The notes under the pieces are model-generated. The model searched no databases and was not told where the DNA came from. It was given only the letters and a program-made list of their open reading frames with translations. A DNA stretch of 50,088 nucleotides. It comes from Sphingobium xenophagum NBRC 107872. GTDB taxonomy: Bacteria; Pseudomonadota; Alphaproteobacteria; Sphingomonadales; Sphingomonadaceae. A program made the translations under genes and the position numbers. Position 1 is the stretch's first letter. Each line of letters begins with the position of its first letter. The stretch spans positions 1 through 50,088 of the forward strand of contig NZ_BARE01000036.1 of NCBI RefSeq assembly GCF_000367345.1, in the 5' to 3' direction. Shown piece by piece: positions 17,328 through 27,268 of the stretch.

Positions 17328-17768
17328 TCAGAGGTGCGCGCGTATCTCTTGCGCCAGCGCTTGGAGCGCATCGGCGTCCGCGAACTGGCCTTGGCCATGG
17401 GCGACGAAGCCGGTCGCCTGCCCTGCCCAGCGCGGCACGATATGGACATGCAGATGGAACACCGTCTGCCCCGCCGCCGATCCGTTGAACTGGGCGATAT
17501 GCAGGCCATCGGGGTTGAGCGCGGCCCGGATGGCGGTCGCGACCTTGCGGGTCGTCGCCATCACCTGCGCCAGCGCGTCCTCCTCAATCTCCAATATGTT
17601 GCGCGCCTTCGACCATTTGGAAATGACCAGCGCATGGCCCTTCGACTGCGGCTGAATGTCCAGAAAGCAGAACGTATGGGCATCCTCATACAGGGGGACC
17701 GAAGGGATTTTGCCCGCAAGGATGAGGGCAAAGACATTGCCCTCATCATAAGTACCATCAAGGCTCAT
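17328..17768 (-). CDS. HIT family nucleotide hydrolase
   Basis: Small histidine-triad protein (146 residues) of the HINT/Fhit superfamily that cleaves nucleoside phosphoramidates or dinucleoside polyphosphates. The catalytic motif H-x-H-x-H is present near residue 103 (FHLHVHIVPRW) and the N-terminal part has GKIPSVPLYED and FLDIQPQSKGHALV. The ATG at 17768 is seven bases after the CoA-transferase B stop, which argues for co-transcription; the open frame upstream of it is not coding. Confidence 0.93.
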   Translation of the reverse strand: MSLDGTYDEGNVFALILAGKIPSVPLYEDAHTFCFLDIQPQSKGHALVISKWSKARNILEIEEDALAQVMATTRKVATAIRAALNPDGLHIAQFNGSAAGQTVFHLHVHIVPRWAGQATGFVAHGQGQFADADALQALAQEIRAHL

Positions 17769-17775
17769 GACGCTG

Positions 17776-18411
17776 TCAGACCAGATAGTGCGCGGTGGTC
17801 TTGGCGGCGACCTCTTCCGCCGTGACGCCCGGCGCCATTTCGACCAGTGTGAACGGACTGTCATGGTCGGGACGCTGGAACACGCACAGGTCGGTGATGA
17901 TCATGTCGACCACATTCTTGCCGGTCAGCGGCAGGGTGCAGGCCGGGATGAACTTGGGATCGCCATTCTTGCTGGTGTGCTCCATCACGACGATGATCTT
18001 CTTGACGCCCGCGACCAGATCCATCGCGCCGCCCATGCCCTTGATCATCTTGCCGGGGATCATCCAGTTGGCGATGTCGCCATTTTCCGCCACTTCCATC
18101 GCGCCAAGCACGGTCAGGTCGATATGCCCGCCGCGGATCATCGCGAAACTGTCGGCCGAACTGAAATAGGCGGTCTGCGGCAGTTCGCTGATCGTCTGCT
18201 TGCCCGCGTTGATAAGGTCGGCATCCTCCTCGCCCTCATAGGGAAAGGGTCCGATCCCCAGCATCCCGTTTTCCGATTGCAGCGTCACTTCCACGCCTTC
18301 GGGAATATGGTTGGCGACCAGCGTCGGGATGCCGATGCCCAGGTTCACATAGAAGCCGTCCTGCAATTCCTTTGCCGCGCGCGCGGCCATTTCATCACGT
18401 GTCCAGGGCAC
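17776..18411 (-). CDS. 3-oxoacid CoA-transferase subunit B
   Basis: Beta subunit of a succinyl-CoA:3-ketoacid (or related oxoacid) CoA-transferase; with subunit A (19310-20020) it moves CoA from succinyl-CoA to acetoacetate or 3-oxoadipate. The catalytic glutamate is E47 in SENGMLG. The [13 protein letters not shown] and [14 protein letters not shown] segments are family hallmarks. I chose the GTG at 18411 because AGGAGG sits seven bases upstream; this gives 211 residues, the usual size. The substrate cannot be settled; no ketone-body or protocatechuate genes are nearby. Separated from subunit A by a phosphatase gene. Confidence 0.93.
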   Translation of the reverse strand: MPWTRDEMAARAAKELQDGFYVNLGIGIPTLVANHIPEGVEVTLQSENGMLGIGPFPYEGEEDADLINAGKQTISELPQTAYFSSADSFAMIRGGHIDLTVLGAMEVAENGDIANWMIPGKMIKGMGGAMDLVAGVKKIIVVMEHTSKNGDPKFIPACTLPLTGKNVVDMIITDLCVFQRPDHDSPFTLVEMAPGVTAEEVAAKTTAHYLV

Positions 18412-18428
18412 TATATGGCCTCCTCTGC

Positions 18429-19310
18429 TTAATGGGGCTTCCACCGGTTCTTGGGGAAAATCTCGTTAAAATCGCCTTCGGCGCCCTTGCCATAGACGGG
18501 GTTGGGCAACAGGAACCATCCCTGCCCCCACATCCGCGCCAGCATGGGCGATCCCATGGCCTGCCGCCGTTTCACCACGGGCAGGCGGCCATTTTCCTTC
18601 ACGTTGAACAGGTCGCTGAAATCGCCGAGTTGGTCGCCAGCCATCGCCACGACGCACCATGTCTCGGCGATCGTGGCGCGGCGCCCGTCCTTCTTGCCAT
18701 CGCCAGCACTGTCCAGGAACAGCGTCTTGCCCGGCTCCGCCACGCCCAGCCCGGCATGGGCCAGCGCTTCGGCGGTTTCCTGCATGCTGGCGGCGCTGCG
18801 ATTGCTGTTGAAGATCACGGCAATATCCGCCTTGCGCAGCGCGTCGACCGCCTCGACCGCGCCGGGCACCGGATCGACCAGCTTCGCGCCGTCCTTTTCC
18901 CACTTGGCCCAGGCATCCTTGTCGAAAGCCCGCGACTGTTCATAGCTTTGCTGCTTGGCCGCCGCCCAATATTCAGCGCCGGTGTTCAACAGCAGGGTCT
19001 CGTCAATATCGAACACGACGGCGGGCTTCTTGTCGCCGCAGCTTTCGAAGGCTGGCCGGTCGAGCGTCGCGCCGGGCGCCAGCACCCGCTGCACCACCGG
19101 CTCGCCCATGCGCCAGCGTTCCGCCTGTATCACCGCAAAAGCACGCAGCGCGTTGAACGCCTGCCGGCTGGTCGCAGCCCCTTCTGCCGAACCATAGAGC
19201 CACTGGAACTCGCGCCAGGGCTGGTCGCTGTCGGGGCGCGTCTGCGCCGTGGCTGGCGCGGCCGCCAACAACGCGGCCGCCGCCGCCAGCGCGCCGGTCA
19301 GGCGACGCAT
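18429..19310 (-). CDS. HAD superfamily acid phosphatase, e(P4)/class B-like
   Basis: Secreted phosphatase acting on nucleotides or other phosphomonoesters in the periplasm. Signal peptide 1-22 (ending ATA), then a HAD subfamily IIIB acid phosphatase domain: motif [13 protein letters not shown] (catalytic D101 and D103), motif II IFNSNRS, and a downstream acidic motif in GDQLGDFSD. There is no lipobox, unlike e(P4) lipoproteins. The ATG at 19310 overlaps the stop of CoA-transferase A (ATGA), and the gene ends 17 bases before the CoA-transferase B start, so it is embedded in that operon. The co-transcription is clear; a functional link is not. Confidence 0.88.
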   Translation of the reverse strand: MRRLTGALAAAAALLAAAPATAQTRPDSDQPWREFQWLYGSAEGAATSRQAFNALRAFAVIQAERWRMGEPVVQRVLAPGATLDRPAFESCGDKKPAVVFDIDETLLLNTGAEYWAAAKQQSYEQSRAFDKDAWAKWEKDGAKLVDPVPGAVEAVDALRKADIAVIFNSNRSAASMQETAEALAHAGLGVAEPGKTLFLDSAGDGKKDGRRATIAETWCVVAMAGDQLGDFSDLFNVKENGRLPVVKRRQAMGSPMLARMWGQGWFLLPNPVYGKGAEGDFNEIFPKNRWKPH

Positions 19311-20020
19311 CACGCCGCCGCCCGCTGCCTTACCGTGCGGAACTCGATCTTCTTGTCATAGGGCGCGCCAACGATCATGCGCTTGACGTAAATGCCGGGC
19401 AGGTGGATCGCGTCCGGGTCCAGGCTGCCGGTCGGCACCACTTCCTCGACCTCTGCAATGCAGATTTTCGCGGCAGTCGCCATTGGCTGGTTGAAGTTGC
19501 GCGCGGTCTTGCGGAAGATCAGGTTGCCGCTCTCGTCAGCCTTCCAGCCCTTGACGATCGCAACGTCGGCGAAAATGCCCCGCTCCAGTATATAATCCTG
19601 CCCGTCGAAGCTCTTGACTTCCTTGCCCTCGGCCACGGCCGTGCCGACGCCGGTCTTGGTGTAGAAACCGGGGATGCCTGCCCCGCCGGCGCGGCAGCGT
19701 TCGGCCAGTGTCCCCTGCGGGCAGAATTCGACTTCCAGTTCGCCCGCCAGATACTGGCGTTCAAATTCCTTATTCTCGCCGACATAGGAAGAGATCATTT
19801 TCTTGACCTGCCGGGTGCGCAGCAGCTTGCCCAGCCCCTCGCCATCGATACCGGCATTGTTGGACGCGATGGTCAGATCCTTCACCCCCGAATCGCGGAT
19901 CGCATCAATCAGCCGTTCGGGAATACCGCACAGGCCAAAACCGCCCGCGCACAGGTGCATGCCGTCGAAGAGAAGCCCGTCCAGCGCGGACGCGGCATCG
20001 GGGTATAGCTTGTTCACCAT
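19310..20020 (-). CDS. 3-oxoacid CoA-transferase subunit A
   Basis: Alpha subunit of the oxoacid CoA-transferase whose beta subunit lies at 17776-18411. The 236 residues include the CoA-binding glycine loop [43 protein letters not shown] (family core [10 protein letters not shown]), and the oxyanion-region motif [19 protein letters not shown]. The length is normal. It is the first gene of the run CoA-transferase A, phosphatase, CoA-transferase B, HIT, GT4, KpsC, KpsS. Probably acetoacetate or a related 3-oxoacid as substrate. Confidence 0.93.
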   Translation of the reverse strand: MVNKLYPDAASALDGLLFDGMHLCAGGFGLCGIPERLIDAIRDSGVKDLTIASNNAGIDGEGLGKLLRTRQVKKMISSYVGENKEFERQYLAGELEVEFCPQGTLAERCRAGGAGIPGFYTKTGVGTAVAEGKEVKSFDGQDYILERGIFADVAIVKGWKADESGNLIFRKTARNFNQPMATAAKICIAEVEEVVPTGSLDPDAIHLPGIYVKRMIVGAPYDKKIEFRTVRQRAAA

Positions 20021-20101
20021 CGCTTATTTCCTCCTCAACTGACCCAGCCCATAGGCGACAAGATAGGCGGCGGTCAATTTGCTGCACAAGCGAAAGACGC
20101 G

Positions 20102-21103
20102 TCAGATAAGCCCTGCCAGGGGACTGGACGGATCGGCATACATGCGCTTGCCCATGCGGCCGGCGCGATAGGCCATGCGCCCCGCCTCCACGCCTGCCTT
20201 CATCGCGGCGGCCATCAGCACCGGGTCTTTCGCTTCGGCGATCGCGGTGTTCATCAGGACGCCGGTGCAGCCCAGTTCCATCGCCTGCGCCGCTTCGGAC
20301 GCCGTGCCCACGCCTGCATCGACGAGCACGGGCAGCTTGGTCCCCTCGACGATCAGGCGGATGGTGACCCGGTTCTGAATACCGAGGCCCGAACCGATCG
20401 GCGCGCCCAGCGGCATGATCGCCACCGCGCCCACATCCTCCAGTCGCTTGGCTGCGATCGGGTCATCGACGCAATAGACCATCGGCTTGAAGCCTTCCTT
20501 GGCCAATATCTCGGTCGCGCGCAGCGTTTCGACCATATCGGGATAGAGCGTACGCGCCTCGCCCAGCACTTCCAGCTTCACCAGCTCCCAGCCGCCCGCT
20601 TCCCGCGCCAGCCGCAGCGTGCGGATCGCTTCCTCGCCGGTAAAACAGCCCGCCGTGTTGGGCAGATAGGTGATGACCTTTGGATCGATATAGTCGGTCA
20701 GCATCGGCGCCTTGGGGTCCGACACGTTCACCCGGCGCACGGCGACGGTGACGATCTCCGCGCCTGATGCCGCGACCGCCGCCGCATTCTGCTCGAAATT
20801 CTTATATTTGCCGGTGCCGACGATCAGGCGCGACCGGAAAGTCTGGCCCGCCACGCTCCAACTATCGTCGGCGACCGAAGCGACGTCGCCACCGCCAACA
20901 AAATGCACGATTTCCAGCTCGTCGCCATCCTCGACCATGACCTGCGCCAGCGTAGAGCGCGGCACGACCTCCAGATTGCGTTCGACCGCGACCTTTTCCG
21001 GCACGAAACCCAGCTCACTTGCCAGTTCGGCCAGGGTCAGCCCGTCGCGCACGCGGCGATGTTCGCCATTGATATGGATGGAAATAGTGCCGTCGACGCT
21101 CAC
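20102..21103 (-). CDS. thiG: ThiS-ThiG fusion: sulfur carrier and thiazole synthase
   Basis: Makes the thiazole-phosphate half of thiamine. Residues 1-72 are a ThiS domain ([22 protein letters not shown]) ending in G70-G72, where a free ThiS would end in the Gly-Gly that receives sulfur. Residues 80-333 are ThiG with the Schiff-base lysine K176 ([11 protein letters not shown]) and the phosphate-binding end segments APIGSGLG and [13 protein letters not shown]. In the fusion the Gly-Gly is internal, so thiocarboxylate formation would need cleavage or a different sulfur route. The start is GTG at 21103. No other thi gene is in the window, and I see no TPP riboswitch in the 124 bases upstream. 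Confidence 0.92.
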   Translation of the reverse strand: MSVDGTISIHINGEHRRVRDGLTLAELASELGFVPEKVAVERNLEVVPRSTLAQVMVEDGDELEIVHFVGGGDVASVADDSWSVAGQTFRSRLIVGTGKYKNFEQNAAAVAASGAEIVTVAVRRVNVSDPKAPMLTDYIDPKVITYLPNTAGCFTGEEAIRTLRLAREAGGWELVKLEVLGEARTLYPDMVETLRATEILAKEGFKPMVYCVDDPIAAKRLEDVGAVAIMPLGAPIGSGLGIQNRVTIRLIVEGTKLPVLVDAGVGTASEAAQAMELGCTGVLMNTAIAEAKDPVLMAAAMKAGVEAGRMAYRAGRMGKRMYADPSSPLAGLI

Positions 21104-21227
21104 AATATGCAGTCCCGTTCATGCAAGATGGAAACGTGTCTCGACTTGGCGCGACACGAAAGGCTAAAGGTCTTGGCCACATATAGGGGCGCTTGTCCCC
21201 TGCTCGCAACAACCAAGGGGGATCGTC

Positions 21228-21668
21228 GTGGCGGATACGCGCAAAATCTATGTGCTGAACGGCCCCAATCTCAACATGCTGGGAACGCGGGAGCCGGAAA
21301 TATATGGCTATGACACGCTGGACGATATTGCCGAACGGATGGAGGATGCCGCCACCCGCGCCCATGTCGTCATTGATTTTCGCCAGTCCAACCATGAAGG
21401 CCATCTGATCGACTGGTTGCAGGAGGCCCATGGTGAAGGCGCCCATGCGGTCATCCTGAATCCCGGCGGGCTGACCCACACGTCGGTCGCCCTGCATGAC
21501 GCGATCAAGGGCATCACCGTGCCGGTGATCGAAGTGCATCTGTCCAACCCGCACAAGCGCGAGGCATTCCGCCACAAAAGCTATGTCGGCATGGCGGCGA
21601 AGGGCACGGTCGCGGGATTTGGGCCAATGTCCTACATGCTGGCGCTGGAAGCCGCGCTGGAACTGTAA
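21228..21668 (+). CDS. aroQ: Type II 3-dehydroquinate dehydratase
   Basis: Third step of the shikimate pathway (3-dehydroquinate to 3-dehydroshikimate), cytoplasmic dodecamer. The 146 residues have [18 protein letters not shown] (active-site Tyr and Arg region), [42 protein letters not shown] and the usual end. The start is GTG with AAGGGGG upstream. The aroQ-accB-accC order is conserved in alpha- and gammaproteobacteria. Divergent from the ThiSG gene. Confidence 0.97.
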   Translation: MADTRKIYVLNGPNLNMLGTREPEIYGYDTLDDIAERMEDAATRAHVVIDFRQSNHEGHLIDWLQEAHGEGAHAVILNPGGLTHTSVALHDAIKGITVPVIEVHLSNPHKREAFRHKSYVGMAAKGTVAGFGPMSYMLALEAALEL

Positions 21669-21775
21669 CAGCCGTTGCACTGCTTCGGGTCGACGCTACA
21701 AAGTTGCGCTTTGGCGCAAATCGGCATAGGCGCTGGCCGCAATTATCAGGCTTAGATACGAAATAAGGGTCAACC

Positions 21776-22261
21776 ATGAACGACAAGCAGGAAAAGGGCG
21801 CAATGCAGGTGGATGTCGCGCTGGTGCGCGAATTGGCCGCGCTGCTCGACGATACCCACCTGACCGAGATCGAGGTCGAGGATGGCGATCGCAAGATCCG
21901 CGTCGCCCGCAAGGCTGGCGGCGGCGCGCCCATCTATGCGCCATCCTTCGCCCCGGCCCCCGCCACCCCGGCTGCGCCGACTGCCGCCCCCGTGGCCGCG
22001 TCTGCCGCTGAATTGGCGGCGCCCGCCGGAACCATGGTCCGGTCGCCGATCGTCGGCACCGCCTATCTGTCGGCAGAACCGGGCGCCGCCCCGTTCGCAC
22101 GGGTCGGCGCGCAGGTCGCCGCCGGCGAAACCATCCTGATCGTGGAAGCGATGAAGGTGATGAACGCCATTCCCGCGCCGTCGTCCGGCACGATCAAGGC
22201 GGTATTGGTCGATAATGGTCAGCCGGTCGAATATGACCAGCCGCTGATCGTCATCGAATAA
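21776..22261 (+). CDS. accB: Biotin carboxyl carrier protein of acetyl-CoA carboxylase
   Basis: Carries carboxyl-biotin between AccC and the AccAD transferase in the first step of fatty-acid synthesis. The 161 residues comprise an N-terminal region, a Pro/Ala-rich flexible linker (about 52-88) and the biotinyl domain with K127 in EAMKVMN as the biotinylation site. AAGGG precedes the ATG by seven bases. In the 107 bases before it, TTGCGC-TTTG-GCGCAA (21704-21719) forms a small hairpin of unknown use. Followed by accC after 13 bases. Confidence 0.97.
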   Translation: MNDKQEKGAMQVDVALVRELAALLDDTHLTEIEVEDGDRKIRVARKAGGGAPIYAPSFAPAPATPAAPTAAPVAASAAELAAPAGTMVRSPIVGTAYLSAEPGAAPFARVGAQVAAGETILIVEAMKVMNAIPAPSSGTIKAVLVDNGQPVEYDQPLIVIE

Positions 22262-22274
22262 GGCCGCGCAGCCC

Positions 22275-23621
22275 ATGACCATCGAAAAGCTGTTGATCGC
22301 CAACCGCGGCGAGATCGCGCTGCGTATTCACCGTGCCTGCCATGAAATGGGGATCAAGACGGTCGCCGTCCATTCGACAGCCGACGCCGACGCCATGCAT
22401 GTGCGGCTGGCCGACGAAGCGATCTGCATCGGGCCGCCCGCCGCACGCGACAGTTACCTGAACATCGCGGCGATCATTTCGGCCGCCGAAATATCAGGCG
22501 CGGACGCGATCCATCCGGGCTATGGCTTTTTGAGCGAAAACGCCAAATTCGCCGAAATCGTCGAGGCCCATGGCATCGCCTTTGTGGGGCCAAAGCCCGA
22601 ACATATCCGCACCATGGGCGACAAGATCGAGGCGAAGCGGACCGCCGGTGCGCTGGGCCTGCCGCTCGTCCCCGGTTCCGACGGCGCAATCAGCGACCTT
22701 GAGGAGGCCAAGGCGATCGCGGAAAAGGCCGGCTATCCGGTCATCATCAAGGCAGCGTCGGGCGGCGGCGGGCGCGGCATGAAGGTCTGCACCTCGCCCG
22801 ATGAGCTGGAAACACTGATGCAGCAGGCCGGGTCGGAAGCCAAGGCGGCCTTTGGCGACGCGACCGTCTATCTCGAAAAATATCTGGGCAATCCGCGCCA
22901 CATCGAAATTCAGGTGTTCGGCGACGGCAATGGCAACGCCATCCATCTGGGCGAACGCGATTGTTCGCTCCAGCGCCGCCACCAGAAGGTGCTGGAAGAA
23001 GCGCCCTCCCCCATCCTGAGCCAGGCCGACCGCGAGCGGATCGGTGGCGTCTGCGCAAAGGCGATGGCCGATATGGGCTATCGCGGCGCAGGCACGATCG
23101 AATTCCTCTGGGAAGATGGCGAATTCTACTTCATCGAAATGAACACCAGGCTTCAGGTCGAACATCCGGTGACCGAAATGATCACCGGCGTCGATCTGGT
23201 CCGCGAACAGATCCGCATCGCCGAAGGCAAGCCGCTGTCCGTCGCGCAGGAGGATCTGCGCTTTACCGGCCATGCGATCGAATGCCGGATCAATGCCGAA
23301 GACCCCCGCACCTTCGCGCCATCGCCCGGCACCGTGACCCGCTATCATGTCCCCGGCGGCATGCATGTCCGCGTCGATAGCGGCCTGTATCAGGGCTATA
23401 AGGTGCCGCCTTATTATGACAGCATGATCGGCAAGCTGATCGTCTATGGCCGCACCCGCGAAGGCTGCATCATGCGGCTGAAACGCGCCTTGCAGGAATA
23501 TGTGATCGAGGGGATGAAAACCACGATCCCCCTGCATCAGGCATTGCTGGAGGACCCGCAGTTCCTGAACGGTGACTATACGATCAAATGGCTGGAAGAT
23601 TGGCTGGCTCGTGAGGGATAA
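22275..23621 (+). CDS. accC: Biotin carboxylase subunit of acetyl-CoA carboxylase
   Basis: ATP-dependent carboxylation of biotin on AccB. The 448 residues have the usual three parts: N-terminal [13 protein letters not shown]..., ATP-grasp with the glycine loop [12 protein letters not shown], catalytic-region [13 protein letters not shown] and [14 protein letters not shown], and the C-terminal domain with [13 protein letters not shown]. Length and motifs are canonical. Co-transcribed with accB; a GC-rich hairpin lies just beyond its stop. Confidence 0.97.
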   Translation: MTIEKLLIANRGEIALRIHRACHEMGIKTVAVHSTADADAMHVRLADEAICIGPPAARDSYLNIAAIISAAEISGADAIHPGYGFLSENAKFAEIVEAHGIAFVGPKPEHIRTMGDKIEAKRTAGALGLPLVPGSDGAISDLEEAKAIAEKAGYPVIIKAASGGGGRGMKVCTSPDELETLMQQAGSEAKAAFGDATVYLEKYLGNPRHIEIQVFGDGNGNAIHLGERDCSLQRRHQKVLEEAPSPILSQADRERIGGVCAKAMADMGYRGAGTIEFLWEDGEFYFIEMNTRLQVEHPVTEMITGVDLVREQIRIAEGKPLSVAQEDLRFTGHAIECRINAEDPRTFAPSPGTVTRYHVPGGMHVRVDSGLYQGYKVPPYYDSMIGKLIVYGRTREGCIMRLKRALQEYVIEGMKTTIPLHQALLEDPQFLNGDYTIKWLEDWLAREG

Positions 23622-23631
23622 GGAAAGCATC

Positions 23632-23650
23632 CGGGGGACGCTTTCCCCCG
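23632..23650 (+). terminator. GC-rich hairpin after accC
   Basis: CGGGGGA (23632-23638) and TCCCCCG (23644-23650) pair perfectly around a 5-base loop, 11 bases after the accC stop. An alternative stem GGAAAGC/GCTTTCC overlaps it. No T-tract follows, so it may be a weak terminator or a 3' protective structure rather than a true Rho-independent terminator. Confidence 0.4.
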
Positions 23651-23684
23651 AACGAGCCTGCCAACTGACGCGGGACGGCCAGGG

Positions 23685-24029
23685 ATGAAGGCCACCATCT
23701 GGCATAATCCCCGCTGTTCCAAGTCGCGCGCGGCGCTGGCGATCCTGCAGGAAACGCCCGGCGTCGACGTGACGGTCGTGGAATATCTCAAGACCCCGCC
23801 CAGCCGCGCCGAGATCGCGGCCGTTCTGACCAAGGCCGGACTGACCCCGCGCGATGCGCTGCGCAAGGGGGAGAGCGTCGTCAAGGAAATCGCCCTCGAC
23901 ACCAGCGACGATGCCGCGATCCTCGATGCCATGGCCGCGCATCCGATCCTGATCGAGCGCGCGATCGTCATGACCGACAAGGGCGCAGTGATCGCCCGTC
24001 CGCCGGAAAAGGCGCGCGACGTCCTGTAA
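23685..24029 (+). CDS. arsC: ArsC family arsenate reductase (glutaredoxin type)
   Basis: Thioredoxin-fold protein of 114 residues. The catalytic cysteine is C11 in HNPRCSKSR; the arginines expected around the oxyanion site are present (ERAIV and IARPPE). The family reduces arsenate to arsenite with glutathione and glutaredoxin, though several members (YfgD-like) lack a proven arsenate role. No ars operon genes are nearby, so it may be a general member. It lies 63 bases after accC. Confidence 0.88.
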   Translation: MKATIWHNPRCSKSRAALAILQETPGVDVTVVEYLKTPPSRAEIAAVLTKAGLTPRDALRKGESVVKEIALDTSDDAAILDAMAAHPILIERAIVMTDKGAVIARPPEKARDVL

Positions 24030-24098
24030 CGTCACCATGGCGTAACATTGCCATGATTGAGGGCTTGCTTTGGCGGGCGGAAGCCGTAGCTTCCCCCC

Positions 24099-24848
24099 AT
24101 GGCAAAGGAACCGGCATTGGCGACTATCGCCGTTTACAGCCTGAAGGGCGGGGTGGGCAAAACCACCTTCGCGATCAATCTCGCCTGGGCGTCGGCGACC
24201 ATTTCCAAACGGCGGACATTGCTGTGGGATCTGGACCCGCAGGCGGCATCGAGCTGGCTGATTTCCACCGATAGCAAGAGCCGGGACGCCGCACAGGCGA
24301 TATTCAGCAAGGATGTCGAAGTTCGCAAGCTGATCCAGCCGTCGACGGTGCCGGGACTGGACCTGATCGCCGCCGACACGTCATTGCGCAGCCTGGACCA
24401 TCTGTTCCGCGAAATGGACAAGAAGAAGCGGCTGTCCAAGCTGATCGAAAGTCTGGGCAAGGATTATGACCGCATCATCCTCGATTGTCCGCCGGGCCTG
24501 ACCGAAACCAGCGAGCAGGTGCTGCGCGCTGCAAACATCATTGTCATTCCCGTGATCCCCTCCCCCTTGTCGCAGCGCGCGATGGGCGAAGTGGCCCGCT
24601 ATCTGGTGCAGCGGGGCGGCAGCCATGCGCCGATCCTGCCGGTCTATTCGATGGTGGATCGCCGCCGGACATTGCATCGCAAGGCGCTGGACGAACAGCC
24701 CGACTGGCCCGCCATCCCGATGGCCAGCGCGATCGAGCAGATGACCGTGCGTCGCAAGCCGCTGGGCGCCTTTGCCCCGGCATCGACCCCTGCGAAGGAT
24801 TTTGCCGCGCTCTGGACCATGGTCGAGCGCCAATTGCAGGGCAATTAG
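24099..24848 (+). CDS. Orphan ParA-family ATPase
   Basis: Deviant Walker-A ATPase of 249 residues: KGGVGKTT at 16-23, the Walker A' aspartates in LLWDLDPQAA, and Walker B in IILDCPPGL. No parB or centromere-like repeats are beside it, so it is not a plasmid partition cassette; orphan ParA proteins position other cell structures. The ATG follows a perfect hairpin, GGAAGC-CGTA-GCTTCC, at about 24079-24094, in place of an obvious ribosome binding site, which may limit translation. It ends by overlapping the stop of the convergent GGDEF/EAL gene by four bases. Confidence 0.88.
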   Translation: MAKEPALATIAVYSLKGGVGKTTFAINLAWASATISKRRTLLWDLDPQAASSWLISTDSKSRDAAQAIFSKDVEVRKLIQPSTVPGLDLIAADTSLRSLDHLFREMDKKKRLSKLIESLGKDYDRIILDCPPGLTETSEQVLRAANIIVIPVIPSPLSQRAMGEVARYLVQRGGSHAPILPVYSMVDRRRTLHRKALDEQPDWPAIPMASAIEQMTVRRKPLGAFAPASTPAKDFAALWTMVERQLQGN

Positions 24849-27205
24849 GCCCGCGCCCGCTCCTGGGGCGGCGGGAAAAGGCCAATGGCGTCCTGCGCGG
24901 CCATGGGACGGCCGAAATAATAGCCCTGCACCTTTTTGCAGCCCAGTTGCCGCACCATCTCCAGCTCGACCTCGGTTTCCACGCCTTCAGCCGTGGTCGT
25001 CATGCCCAGACTGTCGGCCAGCGTCACGACGGCACGGATGATCGCCAGGCTTTCAGGCGTGTTTTTCGACGCGCCGACCACGAAGCTGCGGTCGATCTTG
25101 ATCGTGTTGAAGCGGGTGCGGCTGAGATAGCCGAGCGATGAATAGCCGGTGCCGAAATCATCGAGCGAAAGCTGGATGCCAAGGCCGAGCAACTGATCGA
25201 GCACCCGCAGCGCGCCAGCATCCTCGTTCATGAACACGCTTTCGGTGACTTCCAGTTCCAGGCGCCGTGCTTCCAGCCCGCTCTGCGCCAATGCGGACAC
25301 GACCGCAGATACGAAACTGGGATTGGTCAATTGTTCAGCCGACACGTTGACGGCAATCCGCACATCGTCGGGCCAGCGCATCGCTTCCATGCAGGCGGTG
25401 CGCAGCACCCATTCGCCGATGGGTGCGATCAGCCGGGCTTCTTCGGCGACAGGCACGAATTTGGCCGGCGAAATCGGGCCCATTTCCGGATGGGTCCAGC
25501 GCACCAGCGCTTCAAACCCCAACACGCGGCCGCTGGTCGCATCCACCACCGGCTGATAGAGGACGTGAAGCTGGTCCTTGGCCAGCGCCTCGCGCAGGGC
25601 CAGTTCGAGCAGCCGCCTTTCTTCCGCCTTGGCATGCAATTGCGGCTCATAGGCGCAATGCAGCCCGCCGCCCTCATCCTTCGCGCGATAGAGCGCCAGG
25701 TCCGCGCTGCGGATCAGCGATTCCGATTCTCCCCCGTCCATCGGCGACATCGCCGAACCGACCGACGCGCCCACATAGAGCATATGCTGATCGACCTGAT
25801 AGGGCGCCGACAGCGCGCTGATGATGGCGGAGGAAAGTTGTTCGATGCGGTGACTGTCAGAGACGGTCGGAATGACCACGCCAAATTCGTCGCCGCCGAT
25901 ACGCCCGCAAAATTCCGGGCCTGAACAGATTTGCCGCAGACGGCGCGCGACCTGACTCAGCAGCTTGTCGCCGGTCTGGTGCCCCAGCGTGTCGTTGATC
26001 GCTTTGAACCGGTCCAGATCGATCATCAGGAAGCCGCAGCCCGGCGTTCGTCCACGGGTTGCCGCCATTGCCTTGTCCAGCGCTTCGCGCAGATGGCTGC
26101 GATTGGGCAGGCCGGTGAGCGGATCGAAGCGCGCAAGCCTGGCGATCTTGTCCGCCGATTCGCGTTGCGCCGTGACGTCCGACGCAACCCCGCGAAAGCC
26201 CAGAAAAAGCCCGTTTTCATCATGGCGGGGCGAAGCGGACAATTCCCACCAGCGGGTCTCGCCCTTCACCTCGACCGGAAGGACCAGGTTGCTGAAACTT
26301 TCGCGCCGCTTGAGATGGTCGGCCAGACTATGCAGTCCGGCGGCGAAACGGCCGCTTTCCCAACTGCTGCCCGCCAAAATCTGGACAAGGGGTTCGCCTT
26401 CCAGCTGGGCTGGGTCCAGCCCCATGGTTTCGGCAAAGCGCGTCGACACGCTGCTGATACGGCGCAGCGAATCGGTCTGCCATAACCAGTCGGACCCGCC
26501 GCCTTCATATTCGCGCAGCAACAGGCTGACGACTTCGCTCTTTTCCTCCAGTTGCACGCTGGTGCTATGCTGACGCGCGAAGGTGCGGGCGTAGATGACA
26601 CAACCGATCAGCAGCGACAGCGCATAGCTGGTCGCCAGTGCGCGCAGCGGCAACTGGCCGCCATCGTGGAACATGCCGAACAGGCCGGCGATGCAGGGCA
26701 ATAGGAAGGCGGCGGCAGACAATGGCGTCGCGGCATAGCTGATCGCGCCACACACCATGATGCAACTGATCAGCGTCCACAGCGCCACCAGTTCCTCGGT
26801 CTCCCCCGATTGAGAGACAAGCATCATGCAGGCGGCCCATATGATGCCCTGCAACAATGCGCCAAGTCCATGCCGACGCAGATCGCGGCTCGTCAGGCGA
26901 CTATTGTTCGCGTTGCGCCGGGCGCGGTCCATCAGCACGCCAACCAGGGTGCAGCCGATCAACCCGGTGCTCCAAAGCCCCAGCATGACCGGCGAACAGC
27001 AGTGGGTAAAAACCTGCCAGATGAACACCAGGCTGCACAGGTTCATCACCTGCCGCAACAAGGCGACGCTGTCCGCCGTGCGCAACTGCGCTTCTAGCAC
27101 CCGCGTTCCGACATCGTCACTGACCTGGCACAGGCCCGTCATCGCGCGCAGCGATGCGCGTTCCTGACGGTCCGGCTCGACGATATGGTTCGAATTGCTG
27201 CCCAC
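24845..27205 (-). CDS. Membrane GGDEF-EAL protein with PAS domain
   Basis: Predicted to make and/or break cyclic di-GMP. In order: about five membrane segments (residues 52-210), a short coil, a PAS domain (about 235-350), GGDEF domain with intact GGDEF at 437-441 and no RxxD inhibitory site just upstream, and an EAL domain with EAL at 565-567 and DDFGTGYSSL. Both active sites look complete, so it may be bifunctional. The start is a GTG with a weak site (GGGATC). The N-terminal membrane block is not a MASE type I can name. Convergent with ParA; 63 bases downstream of the acyl-AMP ligase gene. Confidence 0.93.
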   Translation of the reverse strand: MGSNSNHIVEPDRQERASLRAMTGLCQVSDDVGTRVLEAQLRTADSVALLRQVMNLCSLVFIWQVFTHCCSPVMLGLWSTGLIGCTLVGVLMDRARRNANNSRLTSRDLRRHGLGALLQGIIWAACMMLVSQSGETEELVALWTLISCIMVCGAISYAATPLSAAAFLLPCIAGLFGMFHDGGQLPLRALATSYALSLLIGCVIYARTFARQHSTSVQLEEKSEVVSLLLREYEGGGSDWLWQTDSLRRISSVSTRFAETMGLDPAQLEGEPLVQILAGSSWESGRFAAGLHSLADHLKRRESFSNLVLPVEVKGETRWWELSASPRHDENGLFLGFRGVASDVTAQRESADKIARLARFDPLTGLPNRSHLREALDKAMAATRGRTPGCGFLMIDLDRFKAINDTLGHQTGDKLLSQVARRLRQICSGPEFCGRIGGDEFGVVIPTVSDSHRIEQLSSAIISALSAPYQVDQHMLYVGASVGSAMSPMDGGESESLIRSADLALYRAKDEGGGLHCAYEPQLHAKAEERRLLELALREALAKDQLHVLYQPVVDATSGRVLGFEALVRWTHPEMGPISPAKFVPVAEEARLIAPIGEWVLRTACMEAMRWPDDVRIAVNVSAEQLTNPSFVSAVVSALAQSGLEARRLELEVTESVFMNEDAGALRVLDQLLGLGIQLSLDDFGTGYSSLGYLSRTRFNTIKIDRSFVVGASKNTPESLAIIRAVVTLADSLGMTTTAEGVETEVELEMVRQLGCKKVQGYYFGRPMAAQDAIGLFPPPQERARA

Positions 27206-27268
27206 GATCCCGCGATAGCAGCGATGCGTTATGATTTGGTAAGCCCGCCGATCGCGCGGCGATCAGCC

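Noticed and set aside
15621..17825. 734-codon plus-strand open frame
   Set aside because: It lies antisense to the KpsC-like, GT4 and HIT genes, shows no motif and has the composition of a shadow frame in GC-rich DNA.
21104..21227. TPP riboswitch before the ThiS-ThiG gene
   Set aside because: Only a short CGTGTC/GACACG hairpin is present; the conserved thi-box sequences are missing.
21704..21719. Terminator between aroQ and accB
   Set aside because: A 6-bp stem without a T-tract; the aroQ-accB pair is usually co-transcribed.
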